In this document: positions 1-10,775 of the stretch, one piece after another
How positions within the stretch are numbered: the first letter of the stretch is position 1
Layout: the number at the start of each line of letters is the position of its first letter
Assembly (NCBI GenBank): GCA_940337035.1
Contig: CALNHX010005793.1
Coordinates: 36,671-100,670 of the forward strand
DNA: 64,000 bases
Direction of reading: 5' to 3'
Origin: Agriotes lineatus
Lineage: Eukaryota; Arthropoda; Insecta; Coleoptera; Elateridae
Program-made: the position numbers and the translations under genes
Notes under the pieces: model-generated
Seen by the model: the letters and a program-made list of their open reading frames with translations, nothing else
Told to the model about the DNA's origin: nothing
Databases searched by the model: none

Positions 1-2095
1 AAATTCATCATCTTCGATTGATAGTGTCTCTTTATAATACTCAGCCCATCTTTTTAACACTTCTCCTTCCTCGCCTACAATCTCCCCATTTATGTCTTGG
101 ATAAGCACCGCTCTTGCTTGAAAGGTTTTACTTATCTCCGCTGTTTTACTGAAAAATTGTCTCATGCTCTGCTTACTATAACTATCTTCTAGTTCCTCTC
201 ATCTTTTTTGTAGAAATTCCCTTTTCTTTCTCCGAAGTAAACTATTAACCATATTCCGTGATTGCCTGTAGTTATCTTCGGTTTGCTGTGTCCTTGTATG
301 CAGTAGTTTTAGTTTAGCTTTCCTCCTTTCCTCTATCACTAACTCACAATCATTATCAAACCATTCATTTTTTAACGTTTTTCTTCAGCTTTAAATTTTT
401 CTGTGAACTCTGTTTTATACTGTCCTTAATTACATTCCATTCTATTTCTGCGTTATTTTGTATCCCTTTCTTCGTTAAGTCCTCTTCTATGCCACTGATA
501 AATAATTCTTGTATATACTTCTCATTTAATCCTTGGCATTCTATTTTACGAGACTGTCTACTTCTCACTATATTTAGTCTTGGTATATATTGTTTTAGGT
601 TTGCCCGTACCAAAAAGTGGTCACTATCAATCTCCGCTCCTCTTAACGTTCGTACTACATTTATCGTATAAGCATGGACTCCCTCAATAAGAATGTGATC
701 TATTTGATTCATCGTTTTCTTGTCTGGGCTTATCCAGGTGGCTTTATGAATCTCCTTTCTTGCTAAAATTGTTGACTTGACTATCATTTTTTTTTTGTCA
801 TTGCAAATGTTATAAGCCTTTTTTCCGTTTTTATTGCTATTATCATGTTTACTGTTTGACCCAATTGTTTTCTTAAATTCAGGTTCTTCTTTTCCAATTT
901 TTGCATTTAGGTCTCCTAGAACTAATTTAACCTCAAATTTTGGGATTGAGACGTATAATTCTTCTAACTCGTCATAATATTTTTCTTTTATGTCTTCGTC
1001 ATCGTCCTCCGAAGGGGCGTGTACATTTATCACACTTATTTTACGATATTTTCCTCTCAGTCTAATGTAGCTCAGTCTCTCACTTATTTTCCTCGTTTCT
1101 ATTAGTGCATTTTTTAGTGTGTTCTTTATCATGAATCCTGTGCCCAATCTGTTAACCTCTCCCCCAAAGTTTAGGAACAGATAGTCATTTACATCCGTTA
1201 TTTGTGTTCCTTTAATGTTCGTTTCTTGCAGACACAATATATCAACTTTATATTTCACTGTTTCTTTTACTAACTGCTTCAAAGCTCCTTCTTTGTTTAA
1301 TCCTCTCACATTCCAGGTTGCTATGTGTACCTTATTCTCCCTACTTTTTTCACTTTTGATACCAGATTTTGTTCTACTTGCAATGCCCAACTGATCTATT
1401 ATTTTCACCCAATTTCCATTTGATTTTATTCCTGCACTCTTTGAGAGCTGTCTCAATGTCTCTTGGGTATATTGCAATTTACTTCCCTTTTTGCTGAATT
1501 TATGTCTCTGCAATTTATTCTCAAGGTCCTTTAACGTCTGATGTAATGCTTTCCTTTCTTTGTCTCTTTCGTCTTCATTTCTTTGTATTTCGGCCTTTAA
1601 TTCTGTCAGTTCTGATATAAATTCACTAAAATTAAGTTTTAGTTCTTCCATCCGTAATTCTGTTTGTATTTTTCCAATCTCTGATTTTATCACTTGTAAC
1701 GCCCTTTGAACTCCTTCACCTTCATTTCTTTCGATATTAACTCGTACCACTCTGTACTATATGTATTAAATATCACATCTGACGTAGATGTGGATTCCGC
1801 GGTCTTTTACCCGGCATAACCTTCATGCGCTTTACGTGTATGCGCGTTAGTTACACTTGCTCATCGGCGATTATGATCCTTATTACTTAGCGTTATCTTT
1901 GGGAAAAGTACTTTACTTCTATTTGTAATTCACAAACGTTTACACTTTCCGCGTTATCTTTGGTTTCCAAACAACATATACCCTTTTCTCACCACTTAAC
2001 ACTTAATTCCACTTAATTTCTCACGTTTGGATCGTAGTTAACACTATTAACCTTAAATTGCGTAACGGAGCCGACTCGTCGGTAAACGCGTCGCC
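1..2095 (-). mobile_element. LINE non-LTR retrotransposon, 5' part (LINE-A)
   Basis: Read on the minus strand, this runs from a 5' UTR (about 1751-2095), through a coiled-coil and endonuclease frame (365-1750), into the linker before the reverse transcriptase. The window edge cuts it there. The linker is visible in 1-364 (an R-W-A-E-Y-Y-K-E-type stretch at 1-60). Two breaks are seen: a one-base frame change near 365 and an in-frame TGA near 195-205. The upstream end abuts P-like transposase sequence at about 2096. The family matches LINE-B at 36.3 kb, sharing the endonuclease motif block G-D-x-N-A-K-I-G-K-E-E. I place it with insect LINEs that combine an APE endonuclease with RT; the exact clade (RTE- or Jockey-related) is inference. 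Confidence 0.85.
365..1750 (-). CDS. LINE ORF: coiled coil plus APE-like endonuclease (461 codons)
   Basis: The N-terminal 130 residues are charged and predicted to form a coiled coil. From about residue 140 the frame is an exonuclease-endonuclease-phosphatase (APE) domain, which nicks target DNA during target-primed reverse transcription. Visible motifs in order are A-T-W-N-V-R-G (first strand), L-C-L-Q-E-T (catalytic Glu), G-D-L-N-A-K-I-G (catalytic Asp and Asn), N-Q-I-D-H-I-L and S-D-H-F-L-V (catalytic His). All catalytic residues appear present. The ATG at 1750 is the first in frame. The frame closes at a frameshift rather than a natural end, because the downstream linker continues in another frame below 365. 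This copy cannot make a complete element protein. Confidence 0.85.
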   Translation of the reverse strand: MVRVNIERNEGEGVQRALQVIKSEIGKIQTELRMEELKLNFSEFISELTELKAEIQRNEDERDKERKALHQTLKDLENKLQRHKFSKKGSKLQYTQETLRQLSKSAGIKSNGNWVKIIDQLGIASRTKSGIKSEKSRENKVHIATWNVRGLNKEGALKQLVKETVKYKVDILCLQETNIKGTQITDVNDYLFLNFGGEVNRLGTGFMIKNTLKNALIETRKISERLSYIRLRGKYRKISVINVHAPSEDDDEDIKEKYYDELEELYVSIPKFEVKLVLGDLNAKIGKEEPEFKKTIGSNSKHDNSNKNGKKAYNICNDKKKMIVKSTILARKEIHKATWISPDKKTMNQIDHILIEGVHAYTINVVRTLRGAEIDSDHFLVRANLKQYIPRLNIVRSRQSRKIECQGLNEKYIQELFISGIEEDLTKKGIQNNAEIEWNVIKDSIKQSSQKNLKLKKNVKK

Positions 2096-2374
2096 ACTTT
2101 AAGCGAAGTATTAACATTTGTAAAAGAAGAATGTCTTAAAAAGCCACATATAAAAGACTGTGCTTTAGTTTTTGATGCCATGTAAATAAGGAAACGAATA
2201 TCTTGGGATATAAAGTCTGGAAGATTTGTCGGTTACGAGGATTATGGAGGTATCATCAGTACCGATGTAGAATGCCCAGCTTCAGAAATGCTAATGTTTC
2301 AAATAGTTAGCTATGAGGTAATTTTAAATGTCCAGTCGCTTATTTTCTGACTAATAATAGTAGTTTATGTAACT

Positions 2375-2486
2375 AGTCCTCAAAGCAAGGCTTTAGGGGA
2401 CGAGTCGTAATGTTTCCGGACGAGGCGGAGCGAAGCGCAGCCGAGTCCGTAATATGAAGATGAGTCCTCTAAAGCCATTTGAGGAC
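2375..2486. repeat. Small foldback element inside the P-like transposase
   Basis: Imperfect inverted arms at 2375-2401 and 2463-2486 (both contain AGTCCTC and TAAAGCC-type cores) flank a GC-rich internal palindrome around 2419-2450. The arrangement is MITE-like and interrupts the transposase frame. No clear target duplication was found. Confidence 0.5.
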
Positions 2487-2595
2487 GTGTTGCATACAAC
2501 GTTTTTTTGTATTAGGTCTCCAAACATTATAATATGAAGTTTCAATTACCATTAACTCGGCATTATATTAGGAGGCCGCGCGAAAATGTATTTTT

Positions 2596-2729
2596 CTAGG
2601 ATCCTCAAAATGGCCATTTAGAGGCCTTGTACTTAAAGTCGTCATGGCAACTAATGTTTGAGTCCGCTAAAATGTTGCCAGGACGACTTTAAGTACAAGG
2701 CCTCTAAATGGCCATTTTGAGGATCCTAG
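2596..2729. repeat. Near-perfect 56-bp inverted repeat (hairpin)
   Basis: Arms 2596-2651 and 2674-2729 are complementary over 56 bp with one mismatch, separated by a 22-bp loop. The outer ends contain CTAGGATCC. It sits within the insertion that splits the P-like transposase. It could be a foldback element or a recently inverted duplication. Confidence 0.75.
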
Positions 2730-4366
2730 ACAGTTTCCAAAGTAACCAGTTTGGGGAGCGAATACAAAAAAACAAATAAAAACGTACAGTCGCAGTTGGT
2801 GCTTTGCTGTTTACGAAGTCTGGCTGATGTTGGGATCACAATCAGATCAATCATTTGTGACGGAATAGCAACAAACTTTCAAACATTTGTGCAGTTGGGC
2901 TGTAAAATTTCAAGTGCTAAAATCTTTTCCTACTTTAAGCACCCCTCTCTAGAGTGTAGAGTGTACTGATGATGGATCCTTGTCATATGCTTAAACTTGC
3001 AAGAAACACAATGGCAGAAAGAAATATGTCGTCCAAGAAGGAAAATATAAAATGGGATTTTTTAACGGAGCTAAATAAACTCCAAGAAGCGGAAGACATG
3101 AAGTTAGCTAACTCCTTAACTTCAAGTCATGTAAATTATAAAAATACAATCATGAATGTCCGTTTGGCTGCACAAGCACTTAGTTCAGGTGTGGCTGATG
3201 CACTAAAGTATTTGAAACGAACAGGTAATGTAAAGTTCCAAAATTGCGATGCACCTGTAGAATTTATTAGGCAAATAGATAGAATGTTTGATATCCTAAA
3301 TTCTAGAAATCCTTTTGGTAAAAGCTTCAAAGCACCTATCCGCCCGAAAACAATACAATACTTTTCTGAAATTTTTCTGAAAATAACGAACTACATTAAG
3401 AGTTTAGAAATTGATGGCATTGCGTTATTAAACCATTCACGGAAAACGTTTGCTTTAGGATTTATTATCAGCATGGAAAGTACCCTAAAATTAGGTATAG
3501 ATTTGTTTGAAAACCCACAGGAGCCCCTGAAGTACTTTTTAGCCTACAAGTGTTCCCAAGATCATATTGAATTGTTTTTTTCCTGCATACGGGCACGTGG
3601 AGGCTGGAATAACAATCCAAATTGTTTACAAATCAAATGGGCCTTAAGACAGTTGTTATTTCGTAATCAATTTACAGCTGCTGTAAATGGAAACTGCATC
3701 GATATTGGAAGTCAATGTACTCCAGTGTTTGAATTCCGAAATGAAAACAGGCAGCTGAATTCTGTAAATGAAAGCGACTTTTCTGAAATTGAATTCTCTC
3801 AGTATTTACCAACATTATTATCTTTAAGATTTTCAAGAAAATGCTGTCTTTTACATTTCGGGATTCATTGTACGAAAATTGATAGGATTAATTAGTTGTA
3901 AATATTGTATAGATATTTTATTATATAAAGAACGATGTAATTCTGACCACACATATAATGCAAGTGCTGCTACATATACGCATTTCACTAATTTTGTTTC
4001 TAGAGGGGGCTTAATAAAGGCATCTAGTATTGTATATAAGATAGTGGAGTTTGCTGAGAAAAACATTAGGATATTCTTAAATGGAAGAATGTCAAATATC
4101 AACTTTAGACAACAAATAGAACAATCAGCTATGCTGTATTTTTCTCAGAAAATTACACTATTTAAGCCTAAACATCCTGTTACAGAGGAGTTTATATCCG
4201 AAGACTTACATGAACTGCAACTAATAAAAAAAATGTTCATTGTTACAGTAAATGTAGATTATATAGTCATAGTAGGAAAGCTACAGAGACCCTTCAGGGC
4301 AAGGGAGCTTCAGTTGGACAAAAAATCTTATTCAAAAATGTGTAAAACAAATGTTACTTATACCTA

Positions 4367-4975
4367 ATATGTATACATGTCCTTTTTTTAGTTTAATGTA
4401 TTAGTGAACATTTTTTTTTAAAATGATCTTGTTTTTTTGTTCTCCTATACTATAAATACAAATGTTACCCCATACATCCCAGAACTTCAAGTTTTCATCA
4501 TTGTTTTAGACAATCCAAAAGTCTAAGAGCCTGCTAATTAATTTCATTTTATTAAGCAATTGCCTGATCTTTCCGGCTACCTTCTGTAGAGAGACAGAGA
4601 TAGGTATACTTCATAATCGCGGGTTGCATACTGAGAGTCCCTTCCAGTTACTCATAGTATACAGTTCAATGGTTTCCACAGTTGGCGGTAGCTTTATGAT
4701 TTAGTAACCTTATATTTTACATACAATTACTCTATACTTTACTAGTGTACCTCAATATTAATTACTTGATAAGAGTAAGAAAAATTCGTATAACACGATT
4801 TAATTGGTGGATTACGTTTTCCAAGGAGTAGTTAACTACTGCAGTAAATGTCACTTTTATTTTCTAAAGTGTGAAACAGAATAGACGCTCTTTACCGCTC
4901 TTGACCGTCTCCAAACGTCAAACCCAAGTTCGCTCATATGGTAAAGCGGTAGCACTGCACAGAACAAGCGCACCG
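4367..4975. other. AT-rich stretch with no recognised gene
   Basis: This lies between the end of the P-like transposase and the SINE. I see no long frame, no inverted repeat and no RNA gene. It may hold the 3' non-coding part of the P-like element. Confidence 0.5.
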
Positions 4976-5278
4976 AGCTCTGTGGCTTAGTGCGTAGCAC
5001 GTCCACTTAGCATTCGGGAGGTCGTGGGTTCGATTCCTGCGGCCGCCTGCCTTGATTCAGGTTTTTAGGTGGTTTTCCTGAGTCAACAGAGTACCTTCTC
5101 TGAGGCGAATGCCGGGGCAGTATTTCGCCACCTTTCCTGACCTTTCTTCCAGTCTCCACCCCTCCTTTCTCTCACCCAACCCGAGTTTCCCGTTCTTGGC
5201 CGAAGAGGGACGGAAGGTCCCTATAGCAGCCCGCCCCCAGTTGGGGGAATTGAAGTAACCTTTACCTTTGTCCTTTTA
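4976..5278 (+). mobile_element. tRNA-derived SINE, tRNA-Ala(AGC)-like head
   Basis: A Pol III A box (TGGCTTAGTGCG, 4983-4994) and a perfect B box (GGTTCGATTCC, 5028-5038) are spaced as in a tRNA. The anticodon-loop region CTTAGCATTCGGGAGG resembles tRNA-Ala(AGC). A non-tRNA body follows, ending in a short tail near 5278. The acceptor stem does not close well, so this is a SINE head rather than a working tRNA gene. It lies about 75 bp before the first tandem gene unit. Confidence 0.7.
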
Positions 5279-5410
5279 GAACAAACGCGCGTCAGCGCTC
5301 TACACTGCTGAAGTTGATCAACTTTCTACTTGTGACGCTGCCAACGCCGTGAACAACCCCCCCGGTCTATATCGTTCTGGCGTTGAAATTATTATTAAAA
5401 CAATTTTTAG

Positions 5411-5783
5411 GCACTCAATATGAATGTTATGCTACAAATATTTCGGTTAAATTCGTGATTATATTATATTATAATTATATTTATTATATTTATTATATTT
5501 TACTAAATATCTCCAGTAATAATTGTGTTGTTTTCTATCCGTATCCCGTTGGAATGCAACATACAAGTTGCTCCAAACACTATCTACGGGTAGATAATTC
5601 CGTAAAACTGATATATTCACCCACCGGTTTGGGTTTTAGTCCGGCGGGTGTTGCGGATATATTGTTATTATTTAATATTGTTAGAAAAAACATATAGTCG
5701 CTTTTGATTTTTAAAATGCCAGAGTTTTGTCAACAAAAAATAAAAAAAAGTTTTTCTGACACAAAAAACGAGCCCGTAACATA
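5411..5783 (+). promoter_or_regulatory. Conserved AT-rich leader of unit A
   Basis: This follows an acceptor-like TTTTTAG at 5404-5410 and precedes coding exon 1. It holds a TATATT-rich stretch, a 10-bp stem hairpin with one G-T mismatch (arms 5618-5627 and 5641-5650, 13-base loop), and an AATAAA-type element near 5745. Equivalent leaders are at 10414-10775, 15900-16262 and 20047-20418. The AATAAA could end transcripts of the preceding unit, and the TATA-like runs could start the next; both roles are inference. Confidence 0.45.
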
Positions 5784-7721
5784 ATACCGCGCCAGAGTGC
5801 TGTTCTCGAGCTGCTCAATGTAGTTATTTCACTCAGACGTATCCTCGTAGCGGTCAATACTCAAGTCACTGAATTAATAAGATTGGCCGATGTTGCTGAA
5901 GCTACGCTCCGTATGTGGTACGACGCAGAAGTACGCGACAGGGAGCGGGTTAACAGGCGAGACCGCCGCAACATTGCACGCGCTCGTCGACATCGGGGTA
6001 GACCAGGCTGTCGCAATAGAAGAGTTCAGCCATGGCAGTTGAATTGCATAAACGCGGCGTATTGCCATCCACTGCCATCGGGGGTAAAGCTGAGGAAGTC
6101 AGCCCTCAAGAGACCTAGTATATATCGCCTGATGGCGATATTTGAGAACGCAAGACTCGACTACATACAACCGTGGGCCTACTCCACCTCCTTTACGGTC
6201 ACCTACTTCGTCCATAAGCAGTAAGTACTAATAGTTTAATGCACGGTACATATAGGGTTATCGGTAATGAATGGGTCCTACGTCAACGGTGGCTTCCTCG
6301 ACCTAAAATAAGTCGACCTAGCCAAATTTACATTAGTCCAAAAGTATGTAGGGGAGAACAGGGTAAAAAGGTGTAGAACTTTTTTTTAATGCAACTGAAA
6401 ACGTTTCATTACATAAATCTTAAAGACTGGTTATTATACAATGCCACCGTTGACGTATCACCCTGTATTTTTATAAATGAGTTAATTTTTTTTTGCCTTT
6501 TCAGCAGAAAAAACATGGAAACGAACATTCCCATGTGTTATGATAAACTTAAAGCGAAACAAATCGTTTCAATTAACGATTTGAAAACCATCGTCAACAG
6601 AACGATCCTTGAACTAGACACCGAACAGTATGCTACCGAAACCGAAGCTCAACACCAACGCCGCCCGTTCACGCAAAAGGAAATTGACAACTTAAGATCC
6701 GTCCTGAAGGGATTGTTCTGCAGGTCGGAGATGCAGTCTATTTTACAAAATCCCGTTCTATTCGGGCTACACAATATAGCTGACTACGAGGAGGACATGC
6801 GCATGTTTTTCAAGTTGCACCACCAGACAAACTACGAGCTGCCGAAGCGCATCCGCGATAGATGCCTTATTTACGGGCTACCGGGGTTGCAGCTCCGGCG
6901 GCGTCGAGTTGTGCCTGTAATTGAGGAGGACGAAGACCATGTCATTAAGCAAGATGAGCGGGCGGTGGCATTAGCTGAGAGAGACCCGGTAGAGCAGGGC
7001 TTGATAGTGACGGGGGCCGAAGTTGCAGTACAGGGTGGCATCGCTGTGGTTGAGTAAGTTAGCTACTCATAAATGTAAATTTATCTTTTTAGTACTTCCC
7101 CGTTATTCCAAAACATACAGGGTTTTTCTAAATTATGTCATAATTTCAAGAGCGTATTCTACCTGCGTAACGAAACATTTCCGGACACATGTTTATAGGT
7201 ACACCTTTTTTTTAGATGGCGAGGTCTTGGGGCACTACGCCGCCAGCTCTCCAGGCGCATCCCAAGAGGCGGTGATAGCCCCATTAATTGGTGCCCTGGA
7301 TCCCACGGTCGTGGACAAGTTGGAAACTGAGCAGGAAGAAGAGGAAGAGGAGGAACCGGAGGAGGCTGAAGAGGCTGAGGAGGAGGAGGAGCAGCAAGCA
7401 AAGGGCAAGAGAAAGCTGAGTGTACCCCTTAAAAAACCAAAAAAAATCAAAGCGCCCCGGCCCGTTTTCACTGTTGGCGAACGAGTGATGGTGCGGTTTA
7501 GATCGTGGCCTCTATGGCCCGCCGTCGTTACCAGCATATCAAGAACCCACTACGAGATTACGTGCACCGAGGGCACCGAGCCCTCGTCCTACAAAGTGCC
7601 TAAACGATCGGTGCTAGCTATGGACGAAGAAAGATTAAGGCAAGAATTTAACAACTTGAAAGATGGAAAACGGCGCCAACAGCTGTCCACGGTTTTGCTG
7701 GCGTTAAAAATAATCGTATAG
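5784..7721 (+). CDS. Tandem PWWP-like gene, copy A (3 coding exons)
   Basis: Predicted exons are 5784-6220, 6505-7053 and 7199 or 7216-7721. Donors are GTAAGT at 6221 and 7054; acceptors are CCTTTTCAG (6504) and either TTTATAG (7198) or TTTTTTAG (7215). Exons 1 and 2 join in frame (phase 2). With the proximal acceptor exon 3 is out of frame, because five bases found in copy B are missing. With the acceptor 17 bases upstream the frame is kept. The protein would have a hydrophobic/helical N part, an Arg-rich stretch, an unrecognised exon-2 domain, an acidic run, a Lys-rich nuclear signal and a PWWP-like domain (G-E-R-V-M-V-R-F then W-P-L-W-P). The position of the start codon in partial copy D is ATA here. 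Stop TAG is at 7719-7721, just before a GC-type donor. It is either a nuclear chromatin-type protein or a decayed copy. Confidence 0.6.
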
Positions 7722-7727
7722 GGCAGG

Positions 7728-10413
7728 GCAAGACTCTTTTTGTACACACGATACATTATGTTCATTATTTCAATATTTTTAGGCCCACTATCAGAGATGT
7801 TGGATGTTGAACTTTTGAGTTTTGGGCGCCGGGCGCATGAGCTGTGCTGCAACCCCCCGGTCTATATCGATCGTTCTGGCGTTGAAATTAATAGTATAGG
7901 GCAGACGGTAAGACTCTTTTTGTACACACGATACATTATGTTCATTATTTCATTATTTTTAGGCCCACTATCAGAGATGTTGGATGTTGAACTTTTGAGT
8001 TTTGGGCGCCGGGCGCATGAGCTGTGCTGCAACCCCCCGGTCTATATCGATCGTTCTGGCGTTGAAATTAATAGTATAGGGCAGACGGTAAGACTCTTTT
8101 TGTACACACGATACATTATGTTCATTATTTCATTATTTTTAGGCCCACTATCAGAGATGTTGGATGTTGAACTTTTGAGTTTTGGGCGCCGGGCGCATGA
8201 GCTGTGCTGCAACCCCCCGGTCTATATCGATCGTTCTGGCGTTGAAATTAATAGTATAGGGCAGACGGTAAGACTCTTTTTGTACACACGATACATTATG
8301 TTCATTATTTCATTATTTTTAGGCCCACTATCAGAGATGTTGGATGTTGAACTTTTGAGTTTTGGGCGCCGGGCGCATGAGCTGTGCTGCAACCCCCCGG
8401 TCTATATCGATCGTTCTGGCGTTGAAATTAATAGTATAGGGCAGACGGTAAGACTCTTTTTGTACACACGATACATTATGTTCATTATTTCATTATTTTT
8501 AGGCCCACTATCAGAGATGTTGGATGTTGAACTTTTGAGTTTTGGGCGCCGGGCGCATGAGCTGTGCTGCAACCCCCCGGTCTATATCGATGGTTCTGGC
8601 GTTGAAATTAATAGTATAGGGCAGACGGTAAGACTCTTTTTGTACACACGATACATTATGTTCATTATTTCATTATTTTTAGGCCCACTATCAGAGATGT
8701 TGGATGTTGAACTTTTGAGTTTTGGGCGCCGGGCGCATGAGCTGTGCTGCAACCCCCCGGTCTATATCGATCGTTCTGGCGTTGAAATTAATAGTATAGG
8801 GCAGACGGTAAGACTCTTTTTGTACACACGATACATTATGTTCATTATTTCATTATTTTTAGGCCCACTATCAGAGATGTTGGATGTTGAACTTTTGAGT
8901 TTTGGGCGCCGGGCGCATGAGCTGTGTTGCAACCACCCGGTCTGTATCGATCGTTCTGGCGTTGAAATTAATAGTATAGGGCAGACGGTAAGACTCTTTT
9001 TGTACACACGCTACATTATGTTCATTATTTCATTATTTTTAGGCCCACTATCAGAGATGTTGGATGTTGAACTTTTGAGTTTTGGGCGCCGGGCGCATGA
9101 GCTGTGCTGCAACCCCCCGGTCTATATCGATCGTTCTGGCGTTGAAATTAATAGTATAGGGCAGACGGTAAGACTCTTTTTGTACACACGATACATTATG
9201 TTCATTATTTCATTATTTTTAGGCCCACTATCAGAGATGTTGGATGTTGAACTTTTGAGTTTTGGGCGTCGGGCGCATGAGCTGTGCTGCAACCCCCCGG
9301 TCTATATCGATCGTTCTGGTTTTGAAATTAATAGTATAGGGCAGACGGTAAGACTCTTTTTGTACACACGATACATTATGTTCATTATTTCATTATTTTT
9401 AGGCCCACTATCAGAGATGTTGGATGTTGAACTTTTGAGTTGCGGGCGCCGGGCGCATGAGCTGTGCTGCAACCCCCCGGTCTATATCGATCGTTCTGGC
9501 GTTGAAATTAATAGTATAGGGCAGACGGTAAGACTCTTTTTGTACACACGATACATTATGTTCATTATTTCATTATTTTTAGGCCCACTATCAGAGATGT
9601 TGGATGTTGAACTTTTGAGTTTTGGGCGCCGGGCGCATGAGCTGTGCTGCAACCCCCCGGTCTATATCGATGGTTCTGGCGTTGAAATTAATAGTATAGG
9701 GCAGACGGCAAGACTCTTTTTGTACACACGATACATTATGTTCATTATTTCATTATTTTTAGGCCCACTATCAGAGATGTTGGAGGTTGAACTTTTGAGT
9801 TTTGGACGCCGGGCGCATGAGCTGTGCTGCAACCCCCCGGTCTATATCGATGGTTCTGGCGTTGAAATTAATAGTATAGGGCAGACGGTAAGACTCTTTT
9901 TGTACACAATACATTATGTTCATTATTTTTAGGCCCACTATCAGAGATGTTGGATGTTGAACTTTTGAGTTTTGGGCGCCGGGCGCATGAGCTGTGCTGC
10001 AACCCCCCCGGTCTATATCGTTCTGGCGATGAAATTAATAGTATAGGGCACACGGCAAGACTCTTTTTGTACACACGATACATTATGTTCATTATTTCAT
10101 TATTTTTAGGCCCACTATCAGAGATGTTGGATGTTGAACTTTTGAGTTTTGGGCGCCGGGCGCATGAGCTGTGCTGCAACCCCCCGGTCTATATCGATGG
10201 TTCTGGCGTTGAAATTAATAGTATAGGGCAGACGGCAAGACTCTTTTTGTACACACGATACATTATGTTCATTATTTCATTATTTTTAGGCCCACTATCA
10301 GAGATGTTGGATGTTGAACTTTTGAGTTTTGGGCGCCGTGCGCATGAGCTGTGCTGCAACCCCCCCGGTCTATATCGTTATGGCGATGAAATTATTATTA
10401 AAACAATTTTTAG
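7728..10413 (+). repeat. 180-bp exon/intron-like satellite, array A (about 15 monomers)
   Basis: Each monomer is a 55-bp segment starting GTAAGACTC (or GCAAGACTC) and ending TTATTTTTAG, then a 125-bp segment starting GCCCACTATC and ending GGGCAGACG. The first twelve monomers are spaced exactly 180 bp (125-bp segments start at 7783, 7963 and so on to 9763). The next intron-like segment is about 10 bp shorter. The last monomers end in a variant C-run and run into the leader of unit B. The join between exon 3 and the first monomer is homologous to the joins between monomers (GTATAGGGCAG), so the array grew from the exon 3/intron/next exon boundary. Confidence 0.93.
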
Positions 10414-10775
10414 GCACTCAATATGAATGTTATGCTACAAATATTTCTGTTAAATTCGTGATTATATTATATTATAATTATATTTATTATATTTTACTAA
10501 ATATCTCCAGTAATAATTGTGTTGTTTTCTATCCGTATCCCGTTGGAATGCAACATACAAGTTGCTCCAAACACTACCTACGGGTAGATAATTCCGTAAA
10601 ACTGATACATTCACCCACCGGTTTGGGTTTTAGTCCGGCGGGTGTTGCGGATATATTGTTATTATTTTATATTGTTAGAAAAAACATATAGTCGCTTTTG
10701 ATTTTTAAAATGCCAGAGTTTTGTCAACAAAAAATAAATAAAGTTTTTCTGACATAAAAACGAGCCCGTAACATA
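10414..10775 (+). promoter_or_regulatory. Leader of unit B
   Basis: Near-identical to the unit A leader, including the CACCCACCGG/CCGGCGGGTG hairpin near 10610-10645, and with AATAAATAAA near 10733. One 12-bp TATTATATTTAT block is absent relative to unit A. Confidence 0.45.

Larger units (their letters stand above)
2097..4366 (+). pseudogene. P-element-like (THAP9-type) transposase, broken
   Basis: Fragments of one transposase appear in order. 2100-2330 carries a D-Y-G-G-type RNase H strand region with an in-frame TAA near 2181. 2751-2969 carries an I-C-D-G-I-A-T-N block. 2969-3895 carries D-P-C-H-M-L-K-L-A-R-N and, near the end, S-Q-D-H-I-E-L-F-F-S-C-I-R-A-R-G-G-W-N-N-N-P. 3879-4366 carries the C-terminal tail with a G-G-L-I-K block. 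The D-x-x-H-x-L-K-L-x-R-N and H-I-E-x-F-F/N-N-P-x-x-x-Q motifs are diagnostic of P-type transposases with a GTP-binding insertion. The frame is broken at about 2181, by a 0.4-kb insertion at about 2330-2740, at about 2969 and near 3890. No THAP zinc-finger domain is seen, so the N terminus is missing. LINE-A lies directly upstream. Confidence 0.82.

Noticed and set aside
4976..5050. Functional tRNA-Ala gene
   Set aside because: The acceptor stem does not pair well and a SINE body follows directly.
5411..5783. Helitron end at the leader hairpin
   Set aside because: No CTRR follows the hairpin at the expected distance and no TC start or Rep/helicase frame is found.
8762..9007. Antisense frames within the satellite and exon 3
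   Set aside because: They mirror the repeat period or the acidic tract and have no independent conservation.
7740..9932. 730-codon open frame of identical 60-residue repeats
   Set aside because: It exists because 180 is a multiple of three and no stop falls in that frame. It reads through splice-like introns, and frames on the opposite strand are open for the same reason. Open length here is not evidence of a protein.
7728..10413. CRISPR-like array
   Set aside because: The genome is eukaryotic, monomers have no variable spacers, and the repeat is far too long.
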